Positions 24,126 to 36,600 of a stretch of 64,000 nucleotides of DNA are shown one piece after another (the stretch's first letter is position 1; each line of letters starts with the position of its first letter). Below the pieces are notes generated by a model that was not told the DNA's origin, searched no databases, and worked only from the letters and a program-made list of their open reading frames with translations. Both the position numbers and the translations under genes were made by a program. The stretch covers positions 106,213,611-106,277,610 of the forward strand of contig NC_089595.1 in assembly GCF_019320115.1 (NCBI RefSeq). The letters run 5' to 3'. This stretch comes from Miscanthus floridulus. Lineage: Eukaryota; Streptophyta; Magnoliopsida; Poales; Poaceae.

Positions 24126-27100
24126 TGTGGCAGAACCGCCTAATCTAATGCCTCACAGGAGTGCTTGTCTTCCATTAGACACTAAGCACTCGAGGGAGAA
24201 CACTAAATTACTCGATTCCGTCGGACACACCCCAGGGGAGAACCCGAAAATCCACATTTTTACCACCAGAATCACAAATGAGAGAATAAAGCTTACATCA
24301 TTCGTAACCATTTCTTACATCACTTTTAATATAACATCAGAGTATAATATTTATTAATGTAATAGCAGAATGAAATCATGTTATCAGAGTTATAAACAAT
24401 TTAATTAAACAGCGGAATAGAACATGTGAACAGAGTTACAGCAGAAATAGACCTCTATTAATGACATGATGAAGTATTGATATATATAGACTACGGCAAC
24501 AGATTATGAAACTTTCATTTATAAAAGTATTTGGTGAGAGTTATAAATAACAACTACGATCGTAGCGTAAAGGAAATCCTCTCTGAGCCCACCAGGAGGA
24601 ATCCACACACAAAGGTCAGCTCAAGCCTCCACCTGTTACCTGCAACAGGAGGAATAAAACCCTGAGTACTCAATTGTACTCAGCAAGACTTACCCGATAG
24701 AAGAAAAGAAAAGACTCCAAGGATATGCAAGGCCATCTGGCTTGTGGGTTTATTGCATTTGCAGGAAGCATTACTAAGTGTGCGTCCTTATATTTGATTT
24801 TTATTAATAGCCGCATTGGTTCGTTAACTAACCATTCTATGTAAGCACCTGTGCTACTTTCAAGCAAGTGGTAAGCAATCAGATTTCCTTTGTCCATCTT
24901 CCATCTTTCATCTTTCAGTTCTTACTACGATGCTAAATCGTAGACAAGCCGTACCGGATAGCCCGGCGATTCGCGAATCAATGCCCCCAGCTGGGTACCC
25001 CGAAAACACACGCCCCGCTTGTACCCCAGGCACCAGCAGGACCAACCCATCACTCTCCTGTCCCGGGTGTCCAGGTCCCCGTCCAAACTGGGACTCCAAG
25101 CCCCCGCCCCTGAGTCCCGGACTCAGTGCGGCGCAAGGACCTCCTCCACCAAAATAAAACCCTGACAGTCGGTCCGGAAAGAGCCGGATCCGCGACAAGA
25201 GAGCAACAAGCTTTCCAAGCGCCCATACACAAGTATGTGCTCGGGATAATAAGTCTGTGACCTGCCTAGAGTCATATGCACGATCGGTCCTTAACCGACC
25301 AGACAGGGAGAAATGGTGTAACCAAGCTATGACCCGCCTCCGCGGCGACACAACTTCTTACACCCACCAATACCCAAACCATATCCCTGCCCGGTCATCA
25401 TTTTCCTTTCCAATATTTATTATTTTCCAAGTGATAGTAATCCAATAATATATTTCCTATCTCTCGCGAGTGACAGGCAATCACTCGACTTCTACCGGAG
25501 TCCTGTAGCATAGCATTCTACACGATCCTGTCATACTAGTAAGACTTATAGGAATAAAGATATATATGCAAGTGGGTTTCATTCAACTCCTTAACTTAAT
25601 GCACAAATATTATTTAAACTGCAGAAAGTAGGGGTTATGCACCGGGGCTTGCCTGGGTAAGATATATTAAAAAGTTAGTATCTGCATCTTCAGATCATCC
25701 ACCAGCAGCTGGATAGAAAGCCCATTGCATCATCTCCTGGAGAGAATACCAGTACACCATCTTCGGATTCCCAATCATCCTTCGATCGATCTGTTGATTC
25801 GTCATCGTACCTATATGATATGCATGCGATGCAAATGCGAAGACGTAATTAATCAACTGCAATCGTGACTCGTAAAATACGACGTACGCCTCTCGAGTTA
25901 ACGGGCTAGTTCTAACGCTGGTCTACGTATCCATGTTGTCGAATAAGACGTTATTTCCCAACAACTATTTTAGTTATATAAACCGACAGTGTTTCCATAT
26001 TTTATTCTATCGATTTAATCCTTATTCGCAATAAAGTATCATTATCTATCTAGCAAACTAATTATTATTTAGCTACAAAAATTATAGTGAGTAGATAATA
26101 ATATTAGTAGTTTACTGTCAAGTTTTTAGAGTCAACACTATTACCGATTTATCCCGGAATTTCCTACAAGTTCACCTTTTAACAATATTAAGCATTTTAA
26201 AATAATTAGAGCAACCCTAAAAACTTTTTGAGTCTATGTGAACAAAATACATTACTAGGTAGATTATGATTTTATGAGACTAACAAAACTAGTTTGACAT
26301 TTTTACGATTTTTCTATGATTCACTACTAATTTTACAAGTTTATTTCCAACTAAATTAACACAGGCTTTTAGAAACGAACAGAGCCAGCGAACACGCGGC
26401 CACAGCGTGGCCCGGGACCGATGCTTCGGCCCGCAGACACGCGCGCGGCCCAGGCGGCACTCGGTCGGCCCAGGCGCGACATGGGGGGGGTCAGCGGCCC
26501 AGGCGCAGGTGGTCCAAACCGGCCCAGCGAGCGCGGCCAGGCCAGCAGCGCGGAAACGGGCCGGCCAGGCAAGCGGCCCAAAGGCACGGCAGCCCAAGGC
26601 GGACGGCGCGCGGCAGCGGCAAAGGCGCAGGCGGCGCGGGCAGCGACCCACCAGCCAGCCCACGCGGCCAAGGCGGCTGGTTCTACAGGGACAGCCCACG
26701 CGGCCAACGCATCACCTTCTCCTACCAAATCGCGAGCAGAGTAGAGGAACGAGCGTCGAGCCTCACCGACGGCCGGTTCGGCAGAGAAGGGCGCCACGGC
26801 GACGACGGACGGCCAGCCCCAGCGCGGGTCCCTCCGCGACCCCAAGGCGGCCGCTGCACGGCCGGAGGTGGTGCCAGGCGTCAGGGCCACGCACCGCGGC
26901 GGGCGTAGAGCAGAGGAGCGCCGATGCGGAACCGATTCGATGGAGTCGCCACCGGCAGCGTCAGCGCGGGACATTGCGGGCTCGGGCGCTGTGCGAGAGA
27001 GGCAGGGCGATGGCGGGACGGCGTAGGTCATCGGCGGTGCGACGACGGTGAACGCGCGGGGGAGGAGTGCGCGGTGGTGCTGCACACGGAGATGCGGAGA

Positions 27101-28214
27101 AAGAGGGGAGGGGCACCGGTGCTTCACGGCCCAGGCGCGCGGGTGTGGTACTGCAGCTCGTGCATCGGGAGCAGGGGGAGCCGCAGCGGCCTCAGGCGCG
27201 CTGCACCGCAGAAGCAGCGAGCCGTAGGACAATGGCGGAGCAGAGCCGCGCGCAAATGCTAGACGGCCACGGCGGCATGGCTCTCCAGGCGCGGTGACCC
27301 ACAGTGGTGGCGCGCGCACTCGAGGAAGAAGGCGCGGGCCGGGACGGCGCGTGCTCGGCCGCTCGGAAGCTCGGCCGGAGAGGAGGGAGCGGCCGAGATA
27401 CACGGGAGGCAGAGCTGCGCGCGGGTCGCGGCCATGGCGTGCCGCGGCTTGCGTGTGCCCGCGCGAGGAGGGACCGGCACCGGACGGCGCGGGCCCGGCG
27501 GGCGCGAGGCACGGCGCGGAGGAGCAGCCCTGGCGGGTGGTGGCGGTCATGGCCCAACGCTGCGGGACTACAGCAATGACACGAGACCGTGGGGTTCGCG
27601 CTTGCCCGCAACGGACCGAGCGACGAATGGTGTAGGCGGTTGGCAGCCGGAGTGAAAGAGAGAGCAGAGATGGCAGAGAAGAGCGGCACAAAGAAAAAGG
27701 ACGAGAAGAAATGAAGACACGCTGAGACAAGGAATCGGGCAAGCAGCGGGGACAGGAAAGGACGGCGATGCAGTTAGCTCGGCCAAAACTCATTAAGGCA
27801 GTGCAGAGACCGTAGTGGCAGGGAGGACGTGGGAAGTAGGCCAGGCAACAGGGACGCTGTCAATCGAGAGACAAGCATGCAGCACGGAAGCTTGGCGGAT
27901 GCAAACATATGCGTGTGCATATATATATATATATCGTTCTACTTATTAATGGATTTTATTTGTACAAATTACTTTTCATGCTTAATCTAACCGGACAAAC
28001 CGTCCGCTAGCATCGTCGTTCGACCTTCCCAATTATTTCTACGCACTACGTAATTTAACTTAAGCGTTTATTTGAGTCCACCAAACTATGTCACCTGGGA
28101 TTCGCTTTCGCTTCACGTATGTTCTAAATCAAAATTTCGAGAAACTCGTTTCGAAAGTTTTATTTGGACCTAAATCGCGGCGCTAAATAAGATCGTAACA
28201 CCGAGGGTGTTACA
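24126..28214 (-). repeat. LARD 5' LTR (right copy)
   Basis: Same 4,089 bp length as 16634-20722. Differences seen by eye fall near 16808, 17444, 17607, 18512, 19528, 19919 and 20204 of the left copy (A/G or C/T each). The same 474-codon GC-rich ORF lies at 26369-27793. Promoter elements of U3 were not resolved. Confidence 0.95.
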
Positions 28215-28219
28215 CATTG
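28215..28219. repeat. Target-site duplication CATTG (right)
   Basis: Exact copy of 16629-16633, immediately after the LTR terminus TTACA. Confidence 0.95.
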
Positions 28220-29950
28220 TCCATTGCCGAGCCAATTTTACAGTTTTTTTCTATCTATGCCTAAATTAGTGCATGCTGATCAGTACGTGCAGCGAGCCGT
28301 TGTGGCAAAATATTTATCTTCCTCTATGATGAACAGTTCCAGTGGTTTGGTAATATAAACTTTCCTCCATATTTTTCTTAAAACTTAACGAATGAGAATA
28401 ACAGGTAAAGTTGATCGGTTAATTACATTTTTGCAGGTCTGCATAGGCTGTCCAATGTGCTTCCGATATCAGTACTGAACAAACCAGGTAACCTATATGT
28501 AGTCTTTAGCTTGATTTTGTAAAGCTAGACAAAATTTACTTGATCGAAGAAGCAATGAGGGGAACATAACTCAGCTTAAGGTCGCTATCTAAGTTAAATG
28601 CTGCTAGCTCTAACATACTTAGAACAAACTTCTTTGGAAGTTGTCTTCTTGTAGATTCAGTTGTTGTCCTTATTTTGTCACAAATTGGTTTTTGCAGAAA
28701 CATGAATGCTAATTTTAGTGCCTCATTGTGCTGCTTTTTTTTTATCATTGGTGAATTTGCCTTAGTAATGCGATTACCTCAAACCTATCTGTTTACTGCT
28801 AAACAAGACTGATTACATATTGGTTCTTTTCAAGGATCACAACATACTTTGCAGTTTTAAATTTTATCAATCTGATCACCTTTAATTTTGTCCTTTACTT
28901 AAAATAGGTTTCCTAACCATACTAGATTATGGTTGACTGGTGATCTTTCTGTACATGTTCTGCTCTTTTATTTGTGGTTATTACCAAATAGTATATTTGG
29001 AATAGATCACTTTAATTACGAGTTTTATTTGGTTTAGGTATCGATCTTTAAAGAAATTGATACATCGTTTACCATATCGTCATAAAGATGCCACAACTAG
29101 GCAGCTGTTATGCTTTACCGACAAGTTATTTGATCATTTTAGTTTCAAAAAATCAGTTTTATGTACGAAGGCCCTTTCTCTGACGTTCTACTCCTTTCTA
29201 CGAAAGGTTCAGCTAACTGTGTAGACCATTCTGTCTGTACAGGCTATGTCTGTTGTGGTTGAGCGTGACAGGCTGCTGCAAGTGTGATGGTGCAGGAGAC
29301 ACTGCCTGACTCTATAAAGTGCAGCAGCTTCTCGGACAAGCCGCAATGTCACCCTGAAATGTTTCAGCTGCCCGCTCCCCGCTGCCATTCTATTCCAAGT
29401 ATCACATACTCCGTACACATCATGCAATTAACCCACACTCATCAAACCCCCAGGTACCACACGAGTGCACGCACAAGCCAACAAGAATGTATTATTATAG
29501 GGTGGGTATCATACGGTTGTTCATTTCAGTGAAGGAAGACATCAGGAATAGAGGAATCCAATTCCAATCTCAAGGTGACTGCGCTCTGCTCTCGATCCCT
29601 GATAGGGAAAATCACGCTGAGTGGCGAGCAGAGCCTATTGGATTCGGAGCTCTGATTGTTTTGACTTTGGTGCTTACTTATGCAAGTCACACATATGCAC
29701 GAGCATACACACGCACAAACATCAAAATTCACTGCCAGATTAGCATTTGTGATTGTAACTTTTGCTTTTGCCAAAATGGCACTACCAAACCCATAGCAGA
29801 ACTCTATCTGTCCGCATAGCAAAATTCTTTTTTCCCCCTTTTGACCACACTTCAGTATTCATAGTCTCAAAATGTATTAGGCTCCTATATTTTTTACTTC
29901 ATAGTTGCGAGATATATCATCGTCCAATATTTAGCTAAACAATATTAAAA
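28220..29950 (+). other. Helitron A middle part, exon-like scraps only
   Basis: AT-rich intron-like DNA. One short segment at about 28438-28487 has an acceptor (TTTTTGCAG), an open stretch LHRLSNVLPISVLNKP and a donor (CCAG|GTAACC), so it may be a captured exon. I cannot name its source. Confidence 0.4.
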
Positions 29951-30060
29951 TATCGTATTATGATGGATAAAACAATAGGTCACCTGGATGGCTTATTTGT
30001 TTTGGTACACTTAGTTCACTTTTGTTATTTCAGAAATTACAGATTACCACTTGCTCATGA

Positions 30061-31175
30061 ATTCTCGCTATTATATACTCCTATGTTTACTCAACGTGCT
30101 ATCTTGGTGGATTTTCAAGATGCCGTTCCATCTCCCCAAACTACATCCTCATGTTACACATGCCACAATATATGTTTGGGTTTCATGGCAGAATTAATGT
30201 CAACCTTGTAACTGTGAATGAAAAGGTACATGGTAGTTTCAACAATCGCAATTATTATGCTAATAGCATCTACAGGTGGAGCATATGATGAGGTCAAAGT
30301 TAAAGTGCTAATAGTCCATCTGCGTAGCTCTTGTTCTCTGTTATTGTGCTTTTGGCAAGAACTCAAATACTTGAATTTGAATCAAAATTCTTTAAGAATA
30401 ATTTCAATCTGACTGCAGCTAACATATTCTGCGGATGTGTGGATGAGCTTGAGAGCCAACTCTCCAAACATGGAAGCCTTAAAAAACTCTACTTTTATCA
30501 TTAGCATCTTACCACAGTAAGTTAATACTGCTTTGTGATTCTCATAGTCCTTTAAATCTTTTCTAAGTACCTAGACTTTTATGCTGATAATAAGTCCTTT
30601 TTTGCCCTGGGACCCACAGATCTTCAGAAATACAATGTTCGGCCCGGAAGGTTGTCCACGACATTGTTGTACTTCACTTGGAGTTGCTTCCAGTTTTTCA
30701 GAATGTGCCTCTACAATTATTCCTGAATAGGTATATTTGAATTCACTATATGATTTCAGTTTCAGCATTATTTTGATGCTTACAGCATCCTCAAGAAGTT
30801 CTTTGCGACACGGCGCTTTGAAGATTAGTAAAATATTATAAGGCAACACATATACTATTAATTTATGGTTAGCAAGATGAACATTTGCTATGCTTGATTT
30901 GTCGAGCAAGAAGCAAGCCAGCTGCCTATGACTTGGGATGTGCAGCCTCTGAACTGCCACTGACATAATAATCCTATATGCTCCAACAGTCACTCTTATT
31001 ATGACATAACAGTTATGTCCTCAGTCTGTTACCCAGATTCTTCCTCTATAGGGTTGCATTTCTCTTCCGTGCTTGGCATATTAATTAGTGAATCTATCTT
31101 TGTTTCTAATGTAGGTTAACAAAATTGGCAGAGATTCTATCTCTTATGTGGAGTCCCTTATTGCGTCTATCGTGG
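30061..31175 (+). pseudogene. Captured gene fragment in Helitron A, shared with Helitron B
   Basis: Three segments reappear in Helitron B. (1) 30061-30288 is an open stretch containing MPQYMFGFHGRINVNLVTVN and ending YRWSI-stop. (2) About 30434-30517 follows CTGCGG and gives VDELESQLSKHGSLKKLYF. (3) About 31113-31170, after GTAG, encodes VNKIGRDSISYVESLIAS and ends in a stop, like a C-terminal exon. In segment 2 a CAG present in copy B is TAG here (after FYH). I do not recognise the source gene. Shared exon-like segments separated by GT/AG-bounded spacers suggest one host gene tail captured before the two Helitrons diverged. Confidence 0.5.
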
Positions 31176-31249
31176 GTGGATAAGAAGGTTTGATAAGTAT
31201 TCTAGATTCAGAAGGGCACGCGCAAGGGCAATCCTTTATGTATGAACTG

Positions 31250-31291
31250 CCCTATAGCTACCCGCGCGCAAGGGCGCGCGCCTTCCACTAG
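31250..31291 (+). other. Helitron A 3' terminus (hairpin plus CTAG)
   Basis: Perfect 7-bp stem CGCGCGC/GCGCGCG with loop AAGG, eleven bases before the CTAG terminus, then host T. This is the Helitron transposition terminator and 3' end. Confidence 0.92.
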
Positions 31292-31299
31292 TAAGTCAT

Positions 31300-31485
31300 A
31301 ATAACCATCCAAACGGATCGGAACGGACAAAAAGTGGACGACGGTTGCAAGAAATCAACATGTTCGCTTGCTCGTATACGATCGTGGATTATAAGTTGGA
31401 ATAATATTTTTCTCTCACACCAAACCAGCTAGCAGTAAATAATCTACGATCGTTTACGACGAAACGAATAGGCTGAGATACCCAA
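31300..31485. mobile_element. MITE-like element (TGTTCGCT/CGATCGTTTACGA family)
   Basis: Contains CGTATACGATCGTGGATTAT, the internal TATTTTTCTCTCACACCAAA and AATCTACGATCGTTTACGA, close to the copy near 60490-60645. Termini are degenerate, so the boundaries are approximate. Confidence 0.5.
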
Positions 31486-31502
31486 GAACATGGTTTAGAA
31501 AT

Positions 31503-31765
31503 AAGCCAAAGGATGCTAGTCCAGTTGGTTAGCAGTTCCGGAGACACCCCTTAGGTCCTGAGTTCAAATTTCTATAGGAGCGAATTTTAGGTTGAGGATA
31601 AAAAAATTCCCTCGCTCGCCCCAGGCCAAAGCACAGGTTAAGAGACGGCCCTGTGTATGGATGGAGCGGAGATTCAGGGATTTTCTCAGTCTATGTGAGA
31701 AAACCTTCTTCTTAATCACAGTACCATGAGGACGGTCATAACCTCCGCAGGCTGAGTTTTTTTTT
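31503..31765 (+). mobile_element. tRNA-derived SINE with 9-bp target duplication
   Basis: The head carries Pol III box A-like CTAGTCCAGTTGGTTAGCAG and box B-like CTGAGTTCAAATTTC about 35 bp apart, and the tail ends in a T-run (from 31757). TTTAGAAAT flanks the element at 31494-31502 and 31766-31774, a clean target-site duplication. Poly(T)-tailed tRNA-derived SINEs are typical of grasses. A fairly recent insertion given the perfect duplication. Confidence 0.85.
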
Positions 31766-32137
31766 TTTAGAAATGAAGATGAGTCGCCCCTCACATTCGT
31801 GGAGAGCGTACACGTGCATGGATTTATGCCGGAACAAGATAAGATAAGCGTTTGTTGCTTGGTTCGTTCGTATACGACAGATCTGTATGTGTACGTTAGG
31901 GACCGTCGCGTGAGGCTCTAGTGGCTTGTGGTACCGTACCGTAGCAGTAGCTTGTCCCGCCCGGCCTTGTTGGCTTGAACTCCAATAATAATATTTTTTT
32001 TCACAATAAATCAGCATCAACATCAATCGTTTTTTTAGCCAGTCGAATAACCTTAATTGGCAGCTCTCCTCGGTCTCGTCTTCGATCGATTGATCTATCC
32101 GCTCCAATCGTTTCATGCGATTCGACCCCTCCACTCA

Positions 32138-32379
32138 GGCCTTGTTTAGATTGCAAATTTTTGCAATCTGGACACTGTAGCACGTTTTGTTTGTATTTGA
32201 CAAACTTTGTCCGATCATGGACTAACTAGGCTCAAAAGATTCGTCTCGTGATTTACAACCAAATTGTGCAATTATTTATTTTTTTACCTACATTTAATGC
32301 TCCATGCATGTGTCTAAAAATTGATGTGATGGAGAAAGAGTGAAAAAACTTAGAATTTTAAGGCAATCTATACAAGGCC
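32138..32379. mobile_element. MITE with GGCCTTGTTTAGATTG terminal inverted repeats
   Basis: Left end GGCCTTGTTTAGATTG and the inverse of the right end GGCCTTGTATAGATTG differ by one base over 16. The trinucleotide TCA flanks both sides. The internal segments TTGTGCAATTATTTA and CATGATCGGA-type motifs match a very common grass MITE family, of which a second copy lies at 39505-39747 in inverted orientation. Confidence 0.85.
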
Positions 32380-32399
32380 TCAATCTCTCTCGCCTCTCT

Positions 32400-33617
32400 C
32401 CATCTCTTTCGTTCAATCTTCACCTCGAACTAGCATGCATAGCCATAGCCCCACGCCCCCACCGCTTGCATTGGCTGTTTCTGCCAAGTGCCAACCAGCC
32501 TCGTGATAGCTGTAGCCACCACTTTCAGAGCCTACGTACGCACCAAAATCAGGCCTCAGATGCATGATCCTTGCTCGCTCAAACGTTGCGATCTCAACCA
32601 AACGTCCAATGATTGAGTGACCAACACGCGCTACATCTAGCCACAGCTGAAGCTTCGCAAGTACACAAGTCCTGGTGCAGTTGACGCCAAGCCGATGGAT
32701 CCACGGACCAAACGGGGGAAACACAGGCCGCTGGAACGTCGTTTCAGAGAAAGGCACGCGATGTCCACTGAAGAAGCCACAAGAAGTCGACGGCTGCGGA
32801 TGCACGGCACCCCCTCACTTTCTTTTCTGGCAATAAACCGCTTTAGCTTCAGCTCCGGCATCATCAAATCAAACGTGTAAACGTGCTGTCTCACCTGCCA
32901 AGCACTCCTCGCCATCGCACCGACGCAACGGACCGGCGGACCCCGTCCCGTGCCTGCGATGCGAAGTGCCAAATGGAAATGGCACCAACCATGCAGGCCT
33001 TCTTTTTATTGGCAAGCACGGCGCCGACCCACCCTCGCGCTCGGTCGCTCTCGCTCCCGGCGGGGCGCTACGTCGTCGTCGTCTCGCTAACGTCCCCACA
33101 TCAACCGGTTGGTGGCCGCGTTTATTTATTAACCGTCCGCCTAGGCGTCTAGCCGGTCAGTGTCAGGCGCAGCGCAGTCAGCCCGTGGCGGAGGAAGCAG
33201 ACGAGGCGAGGTGAGGAAACCAGCGCGACTGCGCGAGGAACCGCCCCCCAAGAGCGAGCGCGTCGTCGGTCTGTCGCATCGCATCACGAGCTCGCTCGCT
33301 CGGCCGGCGCACAACCTACCCTCCCGCCCGGCTCCGTTGCCCGCTCGCTCTCCGATTCCGAACAGGCAAACCGCGTCGCTGCCCGCCCCCGCCGCGCCGC
33401 GCCGCGCCTCTAACCCCCACCCAACTCTGCCTCTGCCTCCGATCCCACGCGCCCAGCGCGTTAAGTATTCATCCGCCTCGGTTCACCCCCCGCGCATCTG
33501 AATATCTGATCTGGTTCCCACCCGCGGGCACCGCGTCGCATCGCCGCCGCCGCAGCCGAATCTCGCGCGCGCGGCGCGGGATCTCGCGGGCCCGGGCCCC
33601 ACGATCCGGCGATTGGG
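32400..33617 (+). promoter_or_regulatory. Upstream region and 5' UTR of the MUCI70-like gene
   Basis: From about 33150 the sequence turns C/G-rich, as expected of a grass core promoter and 5' UTR. A TATA-like TTTATTTATTAACC sits at 33121-33134. Transcription start is not determined. ORFs across the stretch lack features. Confidence 0.4.
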
Positions 33618-33641
33618 ATGAGAGTGGGGCGCCGGCGATGA
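33618..33641 (+). promoter_or_regulatory. 7-codon uORF whose stop overlaps the main start codon
   Basis: ATG at 33618 opens a 7-codon frame (MRVGRRR) that ends with TGA at 33639-33641, overlapping the main ATG at 33638 as ATGA. Such stop/start overlaps can lower or couple translation of the main ORF by reinitiation. Whether it lies in the mRNA depends on the transcription start. Confidence 0.6.
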
Positions 33642-36600
33642 CAGGCTCGGCGGCCTCGCTGGGCCTGCGGTCCGGGAGCTACGGCTCCCTCGCGGCCGCC
33701 GTCGTCGGCAGCGGCGGGAGGAAGGCCGGCGCCGGCGCCGCCTGCCGCCCGCTGCGCGGGGAGAAGGAGCGCCTGCAGCTGCTGCACCGCGCGCTGCGGC
33801 TGGTCGGCCGACGCAGGGCCGGCGTGCTCCTGCTGCTCGCCGTCGCGTCCGCCGCCGTCTTCTGCTCCCTCTTCGCCGTCGTCAAAGGTCCGCGTGCCAT
33901 CCCAGCTACCTTGATCGTCTCCTCTCCTCTCCTCTAATGCTGGCTGCTTCTGCGCGCGTTTGGTGCTCTGCTTTCTGGCCTGGTCTTTGTGATGTGGGTT
34001 CCTTTTAGTTTAGAAGATACTAGAGCACTGTGCTGGGGTCATGCAGCTGGCGTTTACAGAATTTGAACTGGTTTGTTATCTTTTTTATAAACAATGGGGA
34101 ACAATCGTGGTTGCATACTCCACTCCGTGTTGAGGATGCTGTCAAATGCTTGCACCTGTTACAGGGTCATGCAGCTGGCGTTTACAGAATTTGAACTGGT
34201 TCGTTATGTTTTAAACAACGGGGAACAATCGTGTGCGCGTACTCCACTCCGTGTAGAGGATGCTGTCAAATGCTTGCACCTGTTACATACTCGCCGCGCT
34301 GATAGTGTGACAACCCCCTCCTCACTTCTCACATCGTAGTCCTGTGTCGCCGAGTATGACCTGGTCTTTTGCGAGCTAGTGTGTATTTTGATAAAAGGTA
34401 GTGTATAATTTTTTGTTTGGGTAATTATGTTTCATGCTGAACTGCTGATGGCTATGGTTAAAATGATTAGGGAATTCACTCTGAGATGTTTTGGGCATTT
34501 GTTTCTTTTTTTTTTAGAAAAATCAAATGGCCGAGTTGAGCTCAGCTCTGTTGTGCTTGTGCCTATCTTGCATGACCTTTAGCAATGGATTTTGTTGCTA
34601 ATTGAGATGACCAAACCAGGACACTTGATTTATGTTCCAAGCCATGGGCCTTTCAGTTTGCTGCTCGTGTTGTATGCCTTTTGTTAAAATGTGCAATGTT
34701 CTCAGGAATTGTCAAACAGATGTTTTCTATTGGAATGTGCCTTGTGGTTACAAAGTAGTATAGCCACTGACTGTTTTCCTCATAACTTGTTTCAGATGAC
34801 AGTAATTCAATTAGTATTGTAAATAACTACGAAGTCCCAAATGCCATACAGAAGTCAGAGTATCCCAGCACAACACGGCCTCTAATGATGTCCGGAAACC
34901 AATACTCCACCAGTGTTGTCAACAAAATCGAGCGTCCAAGTCGGCTTCATCTTTCATATGCAAACTTCACACATCCTTGTGAAGGCTTCTCAGTTCCTCC
35001 TCCGCTGGTTGATAAGAAACGCACTGGACCCCGACGTAAGAGTTATTATTTGCATCTTTCTACTAGCATGGCAAATTAATTTGTAAATAATCACTGATCA
35101 TGTTATCTGTTTCTCATTTTCCTCTGTAGCATGCCCTGTTTGCTATGTTTCTGTGGATCAAGCATTTGCCTTGATGCCCCTACAAGCTTCACCATCACCT
35201 GTCCTAAAGAACTTAAACTATGTATCAGAAGATGGTATTACTGCAAATTTATCAAATCAGGGATCTGGATTTGGAGGGCATCCATCCCTGGAGCAGAGAA
35301 ACAATTCTTTCAACATTAATGAATCAATGACTGTCCACTGCGGGTAGGTTACATGCATCCCTTGTCCAGACTAAATCTGCACTTGTTCAAAATAAATGTA
35401 GTTTCAATGTGAGTACTGAAGTTAATGTTTTATACTATTTGCTATCAGCTTTGTCAGAGGAAAGAAGCCTGGCCAAGGTACTGGATTCGATATCCAGGAT
35501 GATGATCTGCTAGAGATGGAACAATGCCGTGAGCTAGTCGTAGCTTCTGCTATTTTTGGTATGCATTACTGTTCGCTAATAGTATTAGCTCTTTGTCCTA
35601 AAAAAGTGTCTTCACTGTGATTGCAATGAGTCTCTCTGCTCACTATTTGTATACCATTGCTCAGGAAATTATGATATGATTCAACATCCGAGGAACATCA
35701 GTGAATTTTCAAAGGCAAATGCATGTTTCTATATGTTTGTAGATGAAGAAACAGAGGCTTATGTCAAGAATTCTAGTTCTCTGTACAATAATAATAAAGT
35801 TGGACTGTGGAGGCTGGTGGTTGTCCGAAACCTCCCTTATGAAGACCCAAGGCGTACAGGAAAGGTGCCTATCTTACGAATTGCGATAACAGATTTTTTC
35901 CCCTTGTGATTTGTGCATCTATTATCAGCACCCATTTTAATAATCAACAAAAAAAAACGTTGGTTTCTGAATATGAATCTCATATCAACATAGTACCTAA
36001 TCTAAAGACAACGAAGCTTCTTTTGGAACAGAAAGAACTCACCAGGCTTTTAATCATAGCCATATCTTAGAACATCATAAGAAACTGGGGATAATTTAAG
36101 TGCTCAAATGTACACTATGAAAAAAATGGATAAAGTGATAGCATGTATGCTTGTCAAACTTATTGAGTGAGCTACTATGCAAATTATGCTCTTGTGTTAT
36201 CCATCATTTCTTTCTCATATATACTCAACATATTCTGGCCTATATAACTGATTTTCATTATTGGCTCTTTTGCCTTGACTTAGCTGCTGTAACCTTGATT
36301 TGTTTTCAAATAGGTAACTATTATATGATTCAGTAGTCGAGGCCACTCATTATGTGTTTTCTAGGTGTTGTTTGAAGTAATTCCTTCCAGGTGTCTAAAA
36401 ATTCTTCTATATATATAGCTATTAGTTTTGTTGACTTTAGTAGTAGTTTGATTGCAGGAAATGTATTTGTTATTTGCATCAGCATTGTTACCTTCTTATC
36501 TGTACACTGTTTTCATCAAGTTAAATGGACAAATACTTATCTGTGCAGATTCCAAAACTTCTGCTCCATAGGCTTTTTCCAAATGTGAGATTTTCAGTTT

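Larger units (their letters stand above)
16634..28214 (-). mobile_element. Young LARD-type non-autonomous LTR retrotransposon (11.6 kb)
   Basis: Two 4,089-bp LTRs with TGT...ACA ends flank a 3,403-bp internal region. An iMet-type primer site lies inside the right LTR and a purine tract inside the left one, so the element is on the minus strand. No gag, protease, RT, RNase H or integrase motif is present; the only sizeable internal ORF is a 294-codon protein of unknown function. LTRs over 4 kb with a roughly 3.5-kb non-pol interior match the class called LARD (large retrotransposon derivative). It must be mobilised by a partner element. Comparing the LTRs by eye I found seven differences, all transitions, so insertion was recent. 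It is nested in Helitron A. Confidence 0.93.
15272..31291 (+). mobile_element. Helitron A, interrupted by an LTR element
   Basis: The 3' end is textbook: hairpin CGCGCGC-AAGG-GCGCGCG, then CCTTCCACTAG, ending CTAG at 31288-31291 and followed by host T. The 5' end is inferred from alignment with Helitron B (shared TTTACCTA-ACAAGCCCGC near 15280 and 46273), which puts a host A at 15271; the terminus reads TG rather than TC, so it is mutated or slightly misplaced. Without the 11.6-kb insertion and duplicated CATTG the element is about 4.4 kb. No Rep/helicase is present, so it is non-autonomous. Its 3' 1.4 kb shares exon-like segments with Helitron B. Confidence 0.75.

Noticed and set aside
16634..28214. 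Two independent tandem copies of a 7.5-kb repeat unit
   Set aside because: Equal 4,089-bp ends with TGT...ACA, primer site, purine tract and CATTG duplication show LTRs of one retroelement.
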